From Fratercula arctica (lineage: Eukaryota > Chordata > Aves > Charadriiformes > Alcidae), in NCBI GenBank assembly GCA_947846985.1, contig CANTUZ010000005.1, forward strand, positions 52,293,389 through 52,357,388: a stretch of 64,000 nucleotides of DNA, in the 5' to 3' direction. The notes under the pieces were generated by a model. It had not been told where the DNA came from, did not search any database, and saw nothing but the letters and a program-made list of their open reading frames with translations. A program made the translations under genes and the position numbers. This document shows, piece after piece, positions 1 through 11,400 of this stretch (positions are counted from its first letter, which is position 1; the number at the start of each line of letters is the position of its first letter).

Positions 1-1425
1 AGAGTTCTGAGAGAAACAGATACTTTTATTTTGCCTTTTTTATGGGCTTTGTTAATTAACAAATGAAAGGTATTTTTAAAGAGTGATAATTTTTATAGCA
101 CTAAATTGATCTCTCCTATTGTTTTCTAACCCGTAAACTGACTCAGATTAATTAACACTAATTTTTCCTAACCCCTCTGAGCTAAGTCTGTAGGGGAATT
201 CCCATCATACCACATAGGTCAAAGCCACACCCTTGATTTTTTTCTTCCCTTTAAAACAAATTGAAGAGGGCTGTGTAAAGCATTTTGATGCTCATTTCTG
301 TCAACATGAGAAAAATGGCTCTCACTCCAATTGACATTCCTTAGCAGGGGTACATTCACATACTGTTGTTTGTTGGAGCAGCTACCCACTCATAGGATCT
401 AAAACTGGAAGCTGGCTAATGTAGTTAGAAGAGTGGGAGGTAAATTAGAACTGTTTCACCATCCTGGTTAACCGGATTGCAGCCTAAGAGGCCAATGCCT
501 GTGGGAAGTCTATGCTTCCCTTCTGTCAAGGCCCTGCTTCCCGTCTGTCAAGAAGGCAGCAAGAAAGAGACAGCAACAAGTTCTCCTGTAATGTGGTAAA
601 TCCCATTGCTTGAGTTAAAAAGTGCACAAATGTGAATCCACCAAAGCAACCTGTTCTATAGAGAGGTCAAAGCCATGCTACCGGCATGGCTGCAGAACTC
701 ATGTTTGCTTTCCGGCCCATCTTCAGCTACAAATGCAAGCAGCTGTTGCCAGATAAACTCAAAAAGCTCTAGCACTGACAACCCTTCACCACCAAGGCTC
801 TAGTCAGGCTTTGTTTTTTCTCAATATTTCTTTCTGCCACCAGTTTTAATTCTAATATTGAAAACATTCAACAATGGCTTTCCACAAGATTTTTTTACCG
901 CAGAAAACGTGCAGCCTGTGAATCTTTAACATACAATGATCATCCCACATAATGCCAAGGAGATGGTCCATGCTTCCATCATTCTCCAACCTCACCCCGT
1001 CTGGTGGAGAGGATCTCTAGGATACAAGGGAATGATACATCAGAAGAGATGCTGGGAACTTCTGGTATGTTGCAGCCTTGTTTAAACATGTTACTAATTG
1101 TGTTACCACTTATGGATTCTTCTGTCTCTAGTCAGTAGCACTGTCTCTATATGGGATTACAGGGAAAAAAGCCGTGAACAATCTGTACCTTTTCAGGAGA
1201 CTAAAAAAATTTGTGTGAATAGATGCTATAAAACCCAAGAAAAACCTAGATAACTAATTAGTCATGCTGGTGGTAAATGCTAAGCACCAGGGTGTTATCA
1301 GAAGTGTGATAATTGAGGCATGTCTACACCTGGTATGATCACATTTAGGTTGCAGTGCTGCAGAAGGTAGGCACACTGAATTACTGCCAGGACCACTAAT
1401 CAGCAAATCATTGCAGCTTTTTAGA
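1..1425. other. Intergenic, nothing recognised
   Basis: AT-rich sequence with no long ORF, no recognised repeat and no RNA gene that I can identify. It lies directly next to the 3' end of the minus-strand CR1. Confidence 0.5.
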
Positions 1426-2143
1426 CATAGAATCATAGAATACCTGGTTGGGAGGGACCTCAAGGACCATCTGGTACAACCTTTCTTGGCAAAAGCACAG
1501 TCTAGACAAGATGGCCTGGCACCCCGTCCAGCTCAATTTTAAAAGCGGACAATGTTGGGGAATCCACCACTTCCCTGGAGAGATTATTCCAATGGCCGAT
1601 TGTTCTCATTGTGAAAAATTTTCCCCTTGTGTCCAATTGGAATCTCCCTGGGAATAACTTGTACCCATTACCTGTCATCTTTTCCATGTGACTCTTTGTA
1701 AAAAGGGAGTCTCCATATTCTTTGTAGCCACTCTTTCAATACTGGAACATGGAGATAAGGTGTCTCCTAAGCCTTTTTTTCCTCAAGGCTGAACAAACCA
1801 AATTTTCTCAGCCTTTCCTTACATGGCAGGCTTCCCAGTCCTTTGATCATCTTTGTGGCCCTTCTCTGGTCCCTCTCTAGCCTGTCCACATCTTTTTTTG
1901 TATAGTGGGGACTACAACTGAACACAGTGTTTCCTGGTGTGGCCTGTAAAGTGGGATAATGACTACTTTATATCCCTGATGATGATGCCCTTGTTGATGC
2001 AGCCCAGTATCATGTAGGCTTTCTTTGTCACAGCAGATAACTGTTCACTTATATTGCACTTGTTGTTGACCAGGACACCCAAGTCGCTTTCCAGAGGCCT
2101 GCTCCTTAGCAAGGTAAATCCCAATCTGTGCTGCACTCCTGGA

Positions 2144-3767
2144 TTATGTTGTCCCAGGTGTCCTTCTTAAATTTATAAGGTTATTTTTAGCCCACTCTTC
2201 CAGCCTATCGAGGTCTTCCTGCAGGGTGCATCTCCCTTCCAAAGTGTCCACTTCCCCACTCAGTTTGGTATCACCAGCAAACTTTGTCATAGTACACTTG
2301 ATCCCATCATCCAGATCACTTATGGAGATATTAAACAGCATTGGGCCCGGTATCAATCCCTGGGTGACCCCACTTGTGACAGGTTGCCAGTTTGAAAAGG
2401 AGGTATTTACCCTCTGTGTGTGGCCTGTCAGCCAGTCCTCACTCACCACACAGACCACTTGTCTAGACCATAATGCAGCAGTTTCTCTAGGAGGAGGCTG
2501 TGGGAAACCTTGTCAAAAACCTTGGGGAAATCCAGGTGGACAATGTCCAGCACCTGCCCCTCATCAACCGAGCAAGTTACTTTGTTGTAGAAGGCAATCA
2601 GGTTTGTCAAGCACGATTTGCTCCTAGTGAATCCATTCTGGCTTTTCCCAAGCATGTGCTTAATTTGACTTGTGATAGCCCCCAGGAGGATTCGTTCCAT
2701 AACTTTCCCAGGGACTGAAATAAAACTGCTGGACATATAATTTCCTGGATCCTCCTTTAATCCCTTCTTGTAGATGGGGGTGACATTAACCCTCTTCCAG
2801 TCTTCTGGGATGTTCTCTGATCTCCATGACTTCTCAGAGATTATGGAGAGCAGCCTCACAATGACATCAGCCAGTTCTCTTAACACCCTCAGGTGCATAT
2901 TATCAGGGCCCATCGATTTGTAGGGGTCAAGTTCCTGTAATAGTTCACACTTTTCCTTCACTGGTCTGGGTTTGCATCAACCTACATTTTTGTTCCCAAG
3001 GCCTGGGGCCCAACAGTGCTGGTAAAGACAGAGGTGAAGAAAGTGTTGAGAACCTCTGCCTTTTCAGCATTGTTGGTGACTAATTCACCTCTCCTGTTTA
3101 ATGGCAGGCCAATATTTTCTTTCTGTTTCTACTTGTTGTATACTAGCTGAAGAACCCTTTCTTGTTTTTGACATCTCTGTCCAATTTCAATTCAAGTTGA
3201 GCTTTTGCTTTTCTAACTGCATCTCTGCACACCATGACAATGCCCTTGTAGTTCTCAACAGTTATTCGTCCACTTTTCCATCTCTGGTATGCTTCTCTTT
3301 TGGTTTTGAGCAGACTCATAAGTTCGCAGTTAAGCCACGGATGTCTCTTGCTCCACCTATTTCCCTTACCTTTAAAGGGATGAACTGTTTTTGTGCTTTC
3401 AGGAGAGTGTTCTTGAAAAACTCCCAGCACTCACTATCTCCTTTATCCTCCATGGAAGCTTCCCATGGAATCCTTCCCAGATGAGTCCTTTGCTCTTCTA
3501 AAATCTAAAAGCTTTGTCTTTGTACTAACCTTCAGCATGTTCAGCAGGATCCCAGACTCCACAATGTTGTGATCACTGCAGCCAAGGTTCACTAGCCAAG
3601 ATATTACAAAGCAGGTTTTCTTGGTTTGTGAGTATCAAGTCCAGCAGTGCCTCATCCCTGGTTGGTACATCTAATAATTTTATGAGGAAGCAGTCCTCTG
3701 CATTCCAGGAACTTGATGTGTGCTGCTGTGTTGTTCTTCCAACAAATATCTGGGTAGTTGAAGTCAC
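2144..3767 (-). pseudogene. CR1 ORF2 remnant (endonuclease/reverse transcriptase), broken
   Basis: Reading on the minus strand, the pieces come in the expected order: endonuclease end (3767-3573), a linker piece (3430-3143), the first half of reverse transcriptase (2961-2443) with KSMGPDNMHLRVLREL, IPEDWKRVNVTPIYKKG and LDFPKVFDKVSHSLLLEKL, and then, after a frame change near 2450, the second half (2458-2144) with VTSGVTQG and [17 protein letters not shown]. The catalytic FADD motif reads FAGD, so the active-site aspartate is lost. Frame changes and substitutions show a long-dead copy. Confidence 0.9.
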
Positions 3768-4278
3768 CCATAAGAATCAGGTTCTATTGACCTGAAGCTT
3801 GCTTAAGTGACCCAAATATTGCTTCATTGACCTTTTCGTCTTGGTTTGGAGGTCAATAGCAGATGCCTTGTCTAAGATCCCCCTTGGACTTCACCCCTCT
3901 GATCTTGACCCAGAGGTATTCAATAGGGCTTCCACAATCACCATAGTTGACTTCTTAATATAGAGCACAAATCCTCCTCCTCTTCTTCCCCGCCTGTCTT
4001 TATGAAACAGCCTACAGCCATCCATCACGGCCCTCCAGTCATGCGAGTTGTCCCATCATGTTTCGGTTATTTCTATGATATCATAACTTTCTGACTGGGT
4101 GTGGAGCTCCACTTCCTCCTGTTTGTTCCCCAGGCTTCTTGCATTGGTAACCATACATTTGAGTGGTTAGTCTTCTGGTTCTTATCTTGAGAGGCAGCTA
4201 AGGAACATTTATCGCTGCTCTGGTTAGCCTGGCTTATTCCCCAGCTGCTGCAGTGGCGTGAGTTTTGCCACTTTGGAC

Positions 4279-4328
4279 CCTGCCCCGCCACGCCACCCCG
4301 CACCCCCCCCACCCCACCCCCCTGCCCC
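4279..4328. repeat. C-rich low-complexity tract
   Basis: About 50 bases are almost pure C with single A, G or T breaks, including a run of eight C and one of seven C. On the minus strand it is G-rich and could form quadruplex-like structures. It lies within the older CR1 and is probably local slippage. Confidence 0.7.
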
Positions 4329-4514
4329 TTCAGTTTAAAGCCCACCTCACCAAGTTGGCCTGCCTGCTGCCAAAGATTCCCTTGCCTTTTCTAGACAGGT
4401 GTATCCCATCCATCCCTAGCAGACTGTAGTCATCAAAGAATGTCCCATTGTCCTAAAAGCCAAAACCTTCATGAAAGCACCAGCCACAAAGCCAGGGGCT
4501 GATTTAAAAGATGT

Positions 4515-4635
4515 ATGTAGATGTGGTGCTTAGGGAAATGGTTTAGTGTGGTTTTCACAGTGTTAGGTTAATGGTTGGAGTCGATGGTCTTGAAGGTCCC
4601 TTCCAACTTAGATGATTCTATGATTGATTGATTAT
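4515..4635 (+). mobile_element. Young CR1 3' tail nested in the older CR1
   Basis: On the plus strand the sequence reads GGTTGGAGTCGATGGTCTTG, then GAAGGTCCCTTCCAAC and ATTCTATG at 4615-4622 with degenerate repeats (ATTGATTG) after it. This is the 3' UTR end of a young CR1 subfamily, severely 5'-truncated. It lies inside the opposite-strand older CR1, which continues on both sides. The left edge is approximate, and no target duplication was seen, as expected for CR1. Confidence 0.8.
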
Positions 4636-5401
4636 GTGTCTATTTCTGGCTGCACACTTTCCTCTAACTAGAGGAAGAAAATGGAAGAAAAGTTAACTAG
4701 CGCACCAGTACTTTTCCCTTGCACCGTCAGGGCTTTGCAGTCGTCCTTGATTCTGCCCAGATTCCGGCTTGTGTTGTCATTCATGTCCACATGAAAGAGT
4801 AGCAATGGATAGTAGTCTGTGCTCTTGACAACTCATGGCACCCTCTCAGCAACATCTCAGACCTTAGCTCCCAGAAGGCAGCATACCTCTCATGACTCCC
4901 TGTCAGGCCGGCAGATAGGTGTCTTAACAGAGAGTTACCCACATGCAGAAGGTGAGAAATATCTGAAATTCTGGATTCTCCATTGGTCAGATCCATGGGG
5001 TTTAGCTCCTTAGAAAGCTGTGCAAGGAAACTGTGCAAGTTACTCTCTTTTGTAGATGAGTGGCCTCAAGGTTCATGCCATCCTGGCCCAAGCTCCCACT
5101 TGCTTAAAAGGAGCCTGGGAGAGGCCCTGGTTCTTGCTCTGAATTGTCCTCCCCACTGGATGCCAAGGAAAAAGTTAAGTGAGCGTGTCTGTGAGCATCT
5201 CTGCCCGCCCAGGTGCCCGAGAAACCCAGAACAAAATCACATCACAGTAATATCATAGTAATATTTCAGCCTACTTAACCACCTAGATTTTTGGAGCATC
5301 GTTACTTATCCTCACTGCAAATGTCAAGGTGAGTCTCCTGATGGTGACCCATGGGGTGATGCACATATAACGAGGTGAGATGGAATAACGTATTTCATGC
5401 A

Positions 5402-6120
5402 TGTTGTTGTCCCAAATATGGGTTCTTTACCCGGTGTGCAAGCTAATAACACACAGAGCAGAGGTATTTCCAAGTTTATTCCATTAATGTGCAGAAATGG
5501 GGTACTCATCCCAAGTGAGCACACCTTAGTTTCAAAAATTTCCCTGTTTATACACTGATTATTACATATACTAACAACTGATACATATTCATTGTTATTC
5601 TCTTTAATGATTGGTCAAGATTTCTTTGCTTCCTGTGTAAATTAGTGTGCAGAGTCTGTTTTATTCTTCCATTATTCTCTTTTGAGTAGGTGGTATCATT
5701 TGGGTAGGTGGTCAATGAGTCAGTGGTCAGGATCTCCCCCTGCCAAAACTACCTTTTACCTTCTTCTCCTCTAATCTTGTCAGTTGCAGGTGTTTTTCTC
5801 GGTCTGCGGACCAGGCCTACACTTCATCATTCTCTTGACAGAAATATCCTGCTTGTTAACAAGCTACATTGTCTAGTAGTTATTTCCTTAATTCAATCTT
5901 AAAGTAATCACGTCTAGTTACTATTTCTCTATAATTAATGAAATATGATTGGGGCTGTATAGATGACTTTTAGCGTCAGCGGCAGGTTCCTTGGTTGCTT
6001 CAATTAGATGTTATATTTCATTTTTCTAGTTAATATCAATTTTACTACAATGTCACTAAACCTTCGTATTTTTTTTTCTCATACAGTTCTTCAGAAGCAT
6101 GTCAGGATTTTTAGGGGACA
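5402..6120 (-). mobile_element. LTR-like element (solo endogenous retrovirus LTR), minus strand
   Basis: On the minus strand the block starts TGTCCCCTAA at 6120 and ends GGGACAACAACA at 5402. Between these it has an LTR-like layout: a TATAAA box at 5547-5552, about 70 bases later an AATAAA signal at 5475-5480, then a T/G-rich stretch (CTGTGTGTTATTAGC) and a short U5-like end. I find no primer-binding site after it, no polypurine tract before it and no clear 5-base target duplication, so the boundaries are provisional. No retroviral gene was recognised next to it. The family is not assigned. Confidence 0.55.
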
Positions 6121-6299
6121 TTTCTGTGAAAGAGAGAAAGGGTTAATTAATTCAGTCAGTCCATTATTTGCTTAAGTCGGATGTCTTTTTCCAATAAATA
6201 TTTTTCGAGATAGATCTCCCAGAAAGTTCTGCTATTCTGTGGGAAAGTGTCATGATTCTTGTTTAGAGGACCTACATCTACAGGGATGAAGATTTGATA

Positions 6300-7090
6300 C
6301 AGTGTGTTCATCACATCGTCTGCTGATAGGGGAGTTCACCTTGAGTTGTTTGGTGCTGGTCAGTTCTGAATGGAGGAAACAGAGTTAATCAGTTTTTCTC
6401 CTGCTCTGGCTAAAAGTAAAAACTGGATTTGCATGTACTGTAAGTATTGTCCCTTGGAAAGCGTCCTGCCACTTCTTCCAAGAAATCTCATCCATTATGT
6501 GTATTAACTATAAATATGGACTTAATCTTTCATTCATGGTGGCTTTATTTCATTTCATGGTGGCTTTTTTTTTTTTCTAGGGTACTGTCTGTTACATTGT
6601 CACATAACCTTAATGCTGTTTGTCTTTGAAAAGGCTCTCAGAGCTGTCTCCATTTTGACAGACACTCAGATTAGTTTTGTTTAAGGATGAAAGAAAACAT
6701 CAGGTCATTATGATCTCAGGTATGTTGAGGAGGGCTCACTGAAAAGAGCTTTTTCACTGATATTCGGTAGTTCACTGGTGCTTGACATTTTTATTGACAT
6801 TTTGACTGATGCTTTGAAAGGAAAACACCAGCTTTTTGCTACAGGCAACTCAGAGCTCACTTGGATGGGCTGCAGTGCCTGGGAGATGTATTGCCCGAGA
6901 TGCACACAGTTTGAGCATGCTACATGGAAGTAAGTTCATCGCATACTCCATTATGACAGGACAGTTGACCCTGTGTTTTTTGGTGTTCGTCAGTTCAGAG
7001 CGGAAGGAACAGAGTTAATGAAATTGCTGCTGCTGTAGTTGAAAGAAAAAACTAGATTAGTATATACAGTATTATCATCACCAGAGTTTC
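6300..7090. repeat. Diverged duplicated segment (about 150 bp, two copies)
   Basis: About 6305-6450 and 6935-7085 share an ordered series of matches: TTCATC.CAT, TTGGTG.T.GTCAGTTC, GGA..AACAGAGTTAAT, then CTGCT followed by TGAAAG-like and AAAAACT.GATT. They are offset by about 630 bases in the same orientation. Identity looks like roughly 70% by eye. They may be two fragments of one repeat family or an old local duplication. Confidence 0.5.
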
Positions 7091-7248
7091 CAGATATATA
7101 AGTTAAAATCTCTTTGGAGTTGCTCGGATGATTGTGAGAGATAAAAAATAATAATGGGCCATAAACCTAGGAAATATCAGATGAACCCAGTTTAACAGAC
7201 TGTGAACAAAGTTCATTTTAGCCAGTAGGAATCTGAGCTGCATTTGAA

Positions 7249-7617
7249 TCAGAAACATCTCACTGTGGAAATCACTAGTGTCCATTTGCACTCATCAGCA
7301 ATATTTCTCCAATCAGTCTGCAAAATTCTGTGATTGGCACTTTTATTAAAAACAGTGAAAGAAGGTGTCATGTGGTAATCCAATAATAACATCTTCCTGC
7401 TACTCTCGAGACCGCAGTCAATCTTATTTAAATCTGCAAGTCTGTTCATGAGCTGAGCACCAAAGCTCAAACACTTCTGTGCAAGACAAAGCACACAGCA
7501 GGGACTGGTGCTGCCTTGTGAATTCACAAGTGCAGAAGCATGTCTACAAGACTGCATCAAAAGAGAAGTCTTTTTCCACATCCTTGAGAACTGAGAATTT
7601 GCTTTAAATATCTTCAT
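7249..7617 (-). other. Unassigned 122-codon ORF
   Basis: An open frame on the minus strand, 122 codons from ATG, has a Cys-containing first half (SPCCVLCLAQKC) and a second half without low complexity. I do not recognise the protein. It lies on the same strand as the LTR-like element 1.1 kb away, so a decayed retroviral internal fragment is one option, but I see no retroviral motif. A chance ORF is also possible. Confidence 0.25.
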
Positions 7618-7943
7618 TGAGTGGGAGAGAAAGGAGAGGAAATCTTTGTTTGTGACCCATTTCTTAGAACTATACCTATCACACTGTGTTTACACAGCCT
7701 TTGAGATCCCGTCTGTACAGTACAGTAACTGTTACTCCTTATTTAAACAGTTATTGATATTTACAAGGTTACTAAGAATTTCCTGTCCAGATGATCTCAC
7801 AGTCTGTGTGCTGCTTTAACAATGCAAAAGCCACATTACAAGAAATCAGACTGTTGCTTTTGACGAACTGATAAACTATTGCACAAACTCATTAGTTTGG
7901 TCTTATGCACCATGGACTGTGTTTCTGAAAAGGTCTGCTTGCA

Positions 7944-8417
7944 GAACCGCTTGCATCGCCCCACAGACCTTGGGGCTCCGGGCTTTCCTGGCACCTTCGG
8001 CCTCAAAACCACCCTTTCTCACTCGCCCCAGGGACGGCTCCAAAAAATAGCAAACGTCTGGAGATTGGGGCCACGCCCAAGGTGCCAGGAAGGGAAACTG
8101 TGGCTTGTTTTAAAGCTCTCTGGGAACTGCTTGCATCGCCGCACAGACCTTGGGGCTCCAGGATTTCCTGGCGGCTTCAGCCTCAAAACCACCCTTTCTC
8201 ACTCACTCCAGGGTTGGCCTCAAAAATTACCACATGTCTGGAGATTGGTGCCGCGCCCAAGGAGCCGTGAAGAAACACTGTGGCTTGTTTTAAAGCTCTC
8301 TAGGAACCGCTTGAATCGTCCCACAGACCTTGGGGCTCAAGGCTTTCCTGGCGGCTTCAGCCTCAAAACCACCCTTTCTCACTCGCCCCAGGGCCGGCCT
8401 CAAAAATTACCATATGT
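7944..8417. repeat. Tandem array, exact 180-bp period, 2.6 copies
   Basis: Three units start with GAACYGCTTG at 7944, 8124 and 8304, the spacing being exactly 180 bases each time. Units 1 and 2 are complete; unit 3 breaks off at about 8417 after CATATGT. All share ACAGACCTTGGGGCTC and CCTCAAAACCACCCTTTCTC. Units differ by substitutions only, by eye around 10-15%, with no indel. Because 180 is 60 codons, a frame stays open across the array (7879-8619), but most differences change the amino acid, so coding is unlikely. Confidence 0.9.
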
Positions 8418-11400
8418 AATGTATGTAAATTACCTCCCTCCTTGTCGTTTTAATCCCAAAATGAGTCTTTTTTATGTAGGTCTCCTTGGCCACAGTTGCA
8501 CCTCAAATATGATATCAATCTGCTCTCTAGTTAGCTCTTCGTGCCCAACCGTGCTGAAGTGGCGGCAGCTCCCATCTCCCCCGGGATGCAGGGACCGAGG
8601 TCGTCGGCGTGTTATTTAGTCTTACAACCCCACCAGCAAACCCCACAGCCCCACAGGTAAGGGTTTGCCACCGCAAACCGGTCCCAAATGTTTGCACAGC
8701 TCCCGCTTGCAGCGATCCCACTTCGGCTCTTACAATAAAAATCCAATTTCTGGGTATTTCAGTTGAATTTCAGTCTGTAGCCAAGTGAGATTTAACCAGA
8801 CCTGAGTGTAATGCAAAACCAATCAGCCCGTGGATTGGAGGGATGTTATTTGCTATTTTTAAATATTAAAAATGCAAAATGTAAATAATCTGAAGAAAAT
8901 ATATCAGAAGCCCTGAAATTTCTTAAATAAGTGTACGAAGTTATGGTAAGAAAAAAGCACAATTCCATGGGCAGACCATCTCCAGAGGCAAATCAATAAG
9001 CTCTAAAGGGCAAATTGACCAGTAACAATGAACCTCGGGAAAACAGCTGAAAATTAAAAAATAGCTGGTTGATCAATTATTTAAAATAAGGATTTTCAGC
9101 TTCCTAACATAAAGTATGATTAAACCCAGTGATTTAAATATTTTGACTGCAAAATCCCAGGTCAAACTACAGCCTGATGCTGGCAAATGATTTCATCATC
9201 TAGACTTTGCTTGTGTAATAGCAGCCGTTTTAATTTTCCTGCAGAAATTCTTGATTTATTTCTGAATATCCTTTTATATGAATAAGGTCACAATTTTTGC
9301 AGGGGTTTTCTTTTCTCCTTTTTTTTTTTTTTACCACATTACCAATTTGTTCTCCATTAAAGAAAAAAAAAAAAAAAAGCTTAAAACTGAAGCACAGTGA
9401 ACCTCTGTTAACATCAGCCTTTTTCTCATTCAGTTCCATTTCCTCTGCTTCAGATGAAATGAATTCATTACTGAAGAGCCTCGATGACTGCAGTTTAGCC
9501 TTCCAGTCATTTTTTTATGTAAGATTTGGAAAATTTATCTTGCTTGGGTGAACTGCTGCCGGTCTGGGTGATGCTTGCTCACATCCCACCAGTAGTAGTG
9601 CGTGGACAGCCTTGCCAGGCACCACGCAGGTCCCTTTCTGACCCATCACTGGAGATTTATTTCCTGCCAAACTCATGGGCTTCACGATGAGGATCCTGCA
9701 AGCAAGAGCTGGAAACGCTCACGCAACAGAGCTTGTCACACTAGGCTGGACCTGGCATCCTTCCCCAGGAGTCAGCTTTGGCCCCCAAGCACTGAATTTG
9801 GAGCAAAACATGTATTGCTTTCCCTCCAGTGCCTTCATTATCCATCAAACTTTGCCAAACTAAATACTTTGCCAGGAGCCTCTAGAAACCTCCAGGAGGG
9901 TGGGTAAGCCTCCACTCCTGAATGCTCACCCCAACACAGAGGTTAACATTTCTCTTCTTGTACAATGTGCAAGACCCAGGACCTTTCTGGGGATATTTTT
10001 GGAAAGGGACACTCAAGATCTGCTGTTCAACTCCATCCATGTCCCTTCACAGACCCCTGTGTTGAAGCTGCATCAGCGGCTGGGCAATGCCAGTGGTTGC
10101 TTAGGTCTCTGGCAACCTTTTAGTATCAGAATCATTTCATCTGGGCGTGGATTTGGTCAAAATACACTTGCCAACACAAGGTATGGACCTGCCCATGGAT
10201 ATTCCTGCCTGGACATCAAGGCTCTGCTGAATGTGGCCTTTCAGCCCAGGAATGAAATTGTAGGTGTTGGCTGAAGGTAGCACCAGGGTCCATCAACTCC
10301 TTCCAAGATGTGGAGCTGTCTCACACCTGTCCTTGGGGTGTCCCCATGAAGGACTAACCAGGCTGTGAGCCACGCTGAACTCGCCATCTCCCACACCCAT
10401 GCCACTGCCCCCTCCCCTGCAGGCAGGAGCCCGGCTCGATGCTGCGGGGAAGCCTCATAGCTCTATACGTGAAGGCAGTGCTGGAGCATCCAAGAGGTGA
10501 CGCAGGCAGGTACAGCTTAGCCATCATGGCAAATCTGCCAAGAGGGTTTGGGTCTCCTCTTCCTGCATTGATGGTAAAAGCAGGGACACCAGAACTGTAA
10601 CTCAGCCTATTCCTCCAAGGAGCCTGGGGAGATTTTGGCCCACCATCTGGATGCTAAGAAGCCTTTTGCTGGACAGAGAGCATAGCACGTTCCCAACACT
10701 CTGGGAAGAGATGCTCAATGTTTACCATCTTTTCTTTGGGTTCAGCTTTGGATGCTCTGACCCCAAAGCCCCCTGTGCACTCACAGCACCCCCTTCCCTC
10801 CCCAGCACCTTCTCTTCTCCTCTAATTGCAAAGTTCAGCCAGTGCCTGGTTTTGCATCCCTCTTGTGTCTCCTTCAGCAGGTTTCTGCAGGCAATAAGCC
10901 TTGTGTTAGATATGGGGTAAATCTGCAGGAAATCAGACCTAGAAAAGACAGAAGTCGAAGAGACTTGGAGTAAATCAAAAAGAACCCACTGTGCCTGGCA
11001 GGTGCAAAATTTGTGTTGTCAACACCACGCGGTTCTGTGTGTATATAACCCACTGGTTAAACCTCTATGTGTGCATCTACCTTAGCACGTGTGGGCTAAT
11101 GATGCAGTGTGCTCACATACAGGCGTTTGGTTGTCAATACAGTGCAGCACAGGGTGCCCAGCAGTTACCATTAAGAAGGGACTCACTGGAGGAAACGTTT
11201 CCACTGGGAAATGCCACCATCATCTCTGCTGGCTCCCTGCTGCTGGCTCAGACCCAAAACCTTTCCTTGCAGGCAGGGGCTATCCTGCTCCTCAGCCCTT
11301 GGGAGAGCATCACCGTTGGGAATAAAAGGGGGAAAATCACCGTTTGCGTCGCTGCAAGCCTGGAGTAAGCAAAGAGTCAACGTCCCTGTGCACTAAATCC

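Larger units (their letters stand above)
1426..5250 (-). mobile_element. Old, near full-length CR1 LINE (minus strand), interrupted by a younger CR1
   Basis: The minus-strand 3' end is marked by two tandem ATTCTATG-type octamers (CATAGAAT twice on plus, 1426-1441), followed by the CR1 3' UTR. Upstream are broken pieces of ORF2: reverse transcriptase at 2144-2961 and endonuclease-side pieces at 3143-3430 and 3573-3767, the latter with the CR1-like run [18 protein letters not shown]1-like 5' sequence continues through about 3800-4500 and again at about 4640-5250 (GATTCTGCCCAGATTCCGGC and similar), on the two sides of a younger CR1 tail. The total of about 3.7 kb is unusually long, as most bird CR1 copies are cut to a few hundred bases at the 5' end. 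The outer 5' limit is approximate. Confidence 0.85.

Noticed and set aside
2226..2718. Plus-strand ORFs within the old CR1
   Set aside because: Antisense shadows of the minus-strand reverse-transcriptase remnant.
7879..8619. 246-codon plus-strand ORF across the 180-bp array, as a repeat protein
   Set aside because: The frame stays open because the period is a multiple of 3; unit differences are mostly non-synonymous and no known domain is seen.
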